DNA of 64,000 nt from Prosapia bicincta (lineage: Eukaryota; Arthropoda; Insecta; Hemiptera; Cercopidae), in assembly GCA_036971475.1 (NCBI GenBank), contig JBAIZL010000002.1, forward strand, positions 331,634,320 through 331,698,319, in the 5' to 3' direction. Shown here piece after piece: positions 61,601 through 64,000 of the stretch. A model generated the notes under the pieces. That model was not told the origin of the DNA. It did not search any database and saw only the letters and a program-made list of their open reading frames with translations. The position numbers and the translations under genes were made by a program. The stretch's first letter is position 1; each line of letters opens with the position of its first letter.

Positions 61601-62670
61601 TAAAAAACCCTAGGCATATAGAGTAATTTGTAACTTTGAAAAGTGACAGTATTTTGGGGGTTTTCAAACTTTAATTTTTGGAATGTCAGACAATTTGATT
61701 ATTTCCCCATGTTCCTGAGAACTTCTAATATTACCAGGTATAACTCTTTATTCCAATACCTGTTCTATAGGGATAACTATGACAACTCATTTTTATATAC
61801 ATTTCCTCATTTAAATTTTTCAATGCTAATGTTAAAGCATATTCATGAATTTATTTAACCATTTCTATCTTATCTTACAATTAATGTAGTTATATCATAG
61901 TATTCTACAAAATATCTAAATAATCAAAAAAAAAATTAAAGAAAACTAAGTAGGGATAGAATTTGAAGATCAAAGTTAAGATAAAAACCTTAATTTTCAA
62001 TAGTGATGCTGTATAGTTTGCCACACACTTTTGTTTTTCTATGGCAAACTTTTAATGTGTATACATATGAAATTGGAGAAAATAAATTAAAGTTCCATGG
62101 TTAGTTCTTATAATAAAAATTATAAACAAGTTAATGATAAAGCAGTTTATTTTTCTTTAATACCATGCTTAAGATATAACCAAACACAATACCTCTAATG
62201 AAGACTCAGAAATAATGTTTAAATATACATTTATGGTTATTTAAAATAATACTTCTTACCTTTATAAAGAGTTGCAACAGTTCCAGCTGCAGCTTGAAAA
62301 GGCAGCCACAATGAAGAAGTATCTTGAAGACGATCTAAAAAAAGGAATATTATAGAAAATGGTGATCAATAGATGGAATTCAAAATGGAAGTCATGGGAC
62401 CAGATAACAACCACTTTGAACTGAAAAAAATACAAGAACAAATAACTTTTGCAGTAACCTTTATGAATATTCACCTTTATATAGTTGTGCTATAGATGTT
62501 GCAGTATTTTGAAAACAGCTCCATGATTTTTGAGTGGCAGAATCTCGGTCATTATGTAGTTGTCCTTCATAGTCTGGTTCACTTTCAAGATGTTGAATGC
62601 ACTGTTGTTCCCAATTTGTAAGCCACAAATCTGCTAAAGATTCTTCGTCCCTGTCTCTATCACTATTCAT
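49667..62670 (-). CDS. HAPSTR1: HAPSTR1 (C16orf72/TAPR1) orthologue, five coding exons
   Basis: Exons, in order of transcription: 62670-62475, 62334-62260, 58398-58221, 56496-56339, 49824-49667. All junctions are GT-AG and phases match, giving 254 residues (human protein 275). Matching blocks: LWLTNWEQQC near the N-terminus, SCFQNTATSIAQLYKDR across exons 1-2, LWLPFQAAAGTVATLYKES across exons 2-3, DLGIQCGYQRRNKELLSWA and CREDLISYLAGKPLPP in exon 3, and SPTHTKRPRFM at the C-terminus, equivalent to the human basic tail. In mammals the protein is nuclear, oligomeric, binds the E3 ligase HUWE1 and tunes stress signalling; the same role here is inferred from orthology. Introns are 140 bp, 3.9 kb, 1.7 kb and 6.5 kb and full of transposons. 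Confidence 0.94.
49825..53144. other. HAPSTR1 intron 4, part nearest exon 5
   Basis: AT-rich intronic DNA without recognisable repeats or genes. Confidence 0.5.
53145..53690 (-). pseudogene. LINE ORF2 C-terminal fragment, in HAPSTR1 intron 4
   Basis: On the - strand: NPAHCGVPGNEKADKIVKIS (end of RNase H), then after stops RARTGHLVTQEYLFRF and the zinc-binding motif CALCGVESETIEHILLNCP, closing with a stop at 53144. Typical 3' end of a Jockey/I/R1-type non-LTR retrotransposon ORF2, from a different family than the copies at 17-23 kb. Same orientation as HAPSTR1. Confidence 0.75.
54360..55290. mobile_element. TA-flanked DNA element with CAGTCGGCG ends, 931 bp
   Basis: Left end CAGTCGGCGACGCTTATTG and right end complement CAGTCGGCGCCGCTTATTG are almost identical terminal inverted repeats, continuing into GTGATCA. 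TA duplicates at 54358-54359 and 55291-55292. Internal sub-terminal copies of CAATAAGCGG are visible near 55170. No transposase seen. Tigger/pogo-like non-autonomous element in HAPSTR1 intron 4. Confidence 0.8.
55291..56338. other. HAPSTR1 intron 4, part nearest exon 4
   Basis: AT-rich intronic DNA; nothing recognised. Confidence 0.5.
56898..57644. mobile_element. hAT-type non-autonomous element, 747 bp, in HAPSTR1 intron 3
   Basis: Ends TAGTGGCTTGCC and complement CAGTGGCATGCG are hAT-like terminal repeats. Exact 8-bp duplications ATTATAAT at 56890-56897 and 57645-57652 fit hAT insertion. G-rich and C-rich runs lie just inside the two ends. No coding sequence. Confidence 0.8.
57791..58121. 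mobile_element. PLE family-2 terminal palindrome, arms about 135 bp, in HAPSTR1 intron 3
   Basis: After an outer TTGATTCCATC edge, 57827-57961 and 57987-58121 are near-perfect reverse complements with a 25-bp spacer. The arm carries CCTATAGTAGCACTTAC, GTTGAGGATGGCCGTTTCGG, CAACTCAGACCGTAACTG and GTGGTTAGGGTGGGG. Arms are so alike that the structure is young or maintained. It lies 100 bp from the exon-3 donor. Confidence 0.85.
58850..60389 (+). pseudogene. PLE family-3: reverse transcriptase and GIY-YIG remains, in HAPSTR1 intron 2
   Basis: Read across frames: NFKTAPPYIITKILDKII, YDITNMYPSILIEE (RT motif A), GLPMGSPI (motif B), WTRYGDDILVIY (motif C with catalytic Asp pair), LNITL and HRKPTSNNTTIHKK (thumb), NHPWTHKVN, then the GIY-YIG domain at 60019-60345 (SGIYKITCNDCNTFYTGKTT, FAEHYRAFKN, LEKYHIYKNIHN). 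Frameshifts and stops disable it and the 5' end is missing. It is antisense to HAPSTR1. The 3' end is cut at 60389, where family-2 sequence begins. Confidence 0.85.
60390..60965. mobile_element. PLE family-2 3' end with inverted terminal arms
   Basis: About 60391-60560 and 60730-60903 are inverted copies (CCATTGTCAACTCAGACCG, GAGTTATGATGTCAAAAAGT). Between them the + strand encodes a PLE C-terminal tail: FADHLNSTKHDYI, LQILHKQH, then YRHFKLHPTHTK and FDIITPNTHK. It shows that the foldback terminal sequence belongs to a PLE with a GIY-YIG-type protein. Confidence 0.75.
61117..61350. repeat. Foldback element, copy of the 206-bp family, in HAPSTR1 intron 2
   Basis: The arms (GTGAATACTTAAGAGATTAC with GTTTCGAAAC and complements) meet around an AGCCTAGCTTTTACGAAGAGG centre. 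The outer left edge AAAGTTGCTCGTTGTAATC matches the complement of the right end of 22187-22392. Confidence 0.75.
61351..62259. other. HAPSTR1 intron 2, part nearest exon 2
   Basis: AT-rich intronic DNA; nothing else recognised. Confidence 0.5.
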
Positions 62671-64000
62671 TATTTCACCAATATTATAAAAGTATTTATA
62701 AATGTATAAAATTTACAATATAGATAAAAGAATTTTCCAGAAAAAATAATTTTTAAGGTACACAACCCACCACAACAAATGAAAGCACCTAACCCACTAA
62801 CTACTGAAGTCAAAATACAACATGATTTCATGTGTCAATTTCGTGTGCTGGCTAGTCAGCTGTAAAATGGGTGCATTCAAAAAATTGTTGTAGAAGTGGT
62901 GGTATTTAAATGAATGTATGATTTAGGCAACTTAGGTTTGAATTTTATTGCGAATCAGACTATTCGTGAGTTATAAATAAATAACCTTAGTAAGTGAAAC
63001 AATGATACATGAAATTTTAATATTATTTTATTAAATTTGATATATTAATATGTTAGAATTCCTTACACTCAATTTTTTTTCAATTCGGACAGTCGGTTCG
63101 GTATCAAAGGGAGTAAACTAGAAAATATATCTTCTGAAATGAACGTCTGTATTTGTTAAAAAAAAAACTAAGTAAACAGCAACAAGATTTCGATATTTAA
63201 AAAAGTAAATTTAACATATCAATACATGTTTAAATGTTTTAGTTTAAATATTAATTATTTAAGAAGATAAATAGAAGCTTTATACATTACATTGAAAGAT
63301 TTGACTTTTATTACCTTTATTCTTTAACCATTATAAAATTTTTATTAATGTTAATCAGTTTTTTAAACAGTTTTTTATGATGCATTGGTATAATTGTAAA
63401 AGATTATTACTAAAATTGTCCAACGAAATATTATAACTTGCAGTTTTTGTGTTGTACTTCTTGAGGATTTTGAACCAAAGATAGAAATATAATTATATTG
63501 TGATTACCTTCTAAGAAATGTTGACATTGCATATACCTTTTAAAATAAAACTGTTTAAAAATCACGTCTTAGAAAAATTTACATGCACACCTGTTCATTA
63601 TACTGGATTTATAGATACTATTATTTTACTTTTATTATTGATGGAGAATATTTCTAAAGAAAATTTAATGTAGTATCTGTAAAAACTAAAAAGTCGATTG
63701 CTTTTATGATTCACCTGTCTCGAAAAAATCAGCGTTAAAATAAATTAGAATGTGATCATACATGTTACATTAAAAGTTTATTACAGTAAATATATTTGTC
63801 AATATAGTACGTACTATATATGATGATTGTAGAATGGAACTGTACTAGAGTACCTAGTTTTGAACACTTGGATGTAACCGTATTTAGAGTCTGCGAGAAC
63901 GTAATTGGTTGTTCCATGTAAATAAGAATGCTTGTGTCAGTATCATACGTGATTTATTTTTCATAAATTCTTATTTTGTTAGCTGACGAACTATTTTACT
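62671..64000. other. HAPSTR1 upstream region
   Basis: Expected 5' UTR and promoter of HAPSTR1 within the first few hundred bases (a less AT-rich stretch at 62757-62890); no core motif I would stand behind. The rest is AT-rich with no gene seen. Confidence 0.45.

Noticed and set aside
1..64000. CRISPR arrays, operons, bacterial or organelle insertions
   Set aside because: No regularly spaced repeats with unique spacers and no compact prokaryote-like coding anywhere in the window.

Overview
The window is AT-rich animal nuclear DNA, almost certainly from an insect. The evidence is a split yellow/MRJP-family gene (a mostly insect family), orthologues of two conserved animal genes (PRPF6 and HAPSTR1/C16orf72) with GT-AG introns where introns occur, and a dense load of animal transposons: Penelope-like elements (PLEs), mariner, Tigger/pogo-like, hAT, piggyBac and I-like LINE copies. 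There are no operons, no CRISPR arrays and no rRNA. I could not place the order.

Layout. 1-2.9 kb: TA-dinucleotide arrays alternating with near-perfect palindromes, then a 0.55-kb TG-rich array. 3.5-11.5 kb: yellow-like secreted protein gene, + strand, six coding exons, introns containing PLE foldbacks. 11.7-32 kb: a transposon graveyard with a head-to-head mariner (13.06-14.32), an internally deleted I-like LINE with intact target-site duplication (17.40-20.71), a second I-like copy carrying a nested foldback (21.90-22.81), a piggyBac pseudogene (24.0-25.2), PLE 3' ends and a 0.4-kb MITE. 32.2-35.0 kb: PRPF6, - strand, one uninterrupted 930-codon frame. 35.9-49.5 kb: an endonuclease-domain fragment, two more mariner relics (one nested in a Tigger-like element), PLE foldbacks and two further Tigger-like elements. 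49.67-62.67 kb: the HAPSTR1/C16orf72 orthologue, - strand, five coding exons; its large introns hold a LINE fragment, a 931-bp TA-flanked element, a hAT MITE, a 0.3-kb PLE palindrome and the best PLE copy, with reverse transcriptase and GIY-YIG remains.

The three cellular genes share no pathway: yellow-like is a secreted beta-propeller protein, PRPF6 is a tri-snRNP splicing factor and HAPSTR1 is a nuclear stress-response protein. The unifying structure is the repeats. At least three PLE families have left terminal pieces, many of them joined in inverted orientation as foldbacks and several abutting TA arrays. The two observations I would check first are a 52-codon open frame continuing past the TGA of the yellow-like gene, and the PLE terminal foldbacks. 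All transposon genes seen are broken.
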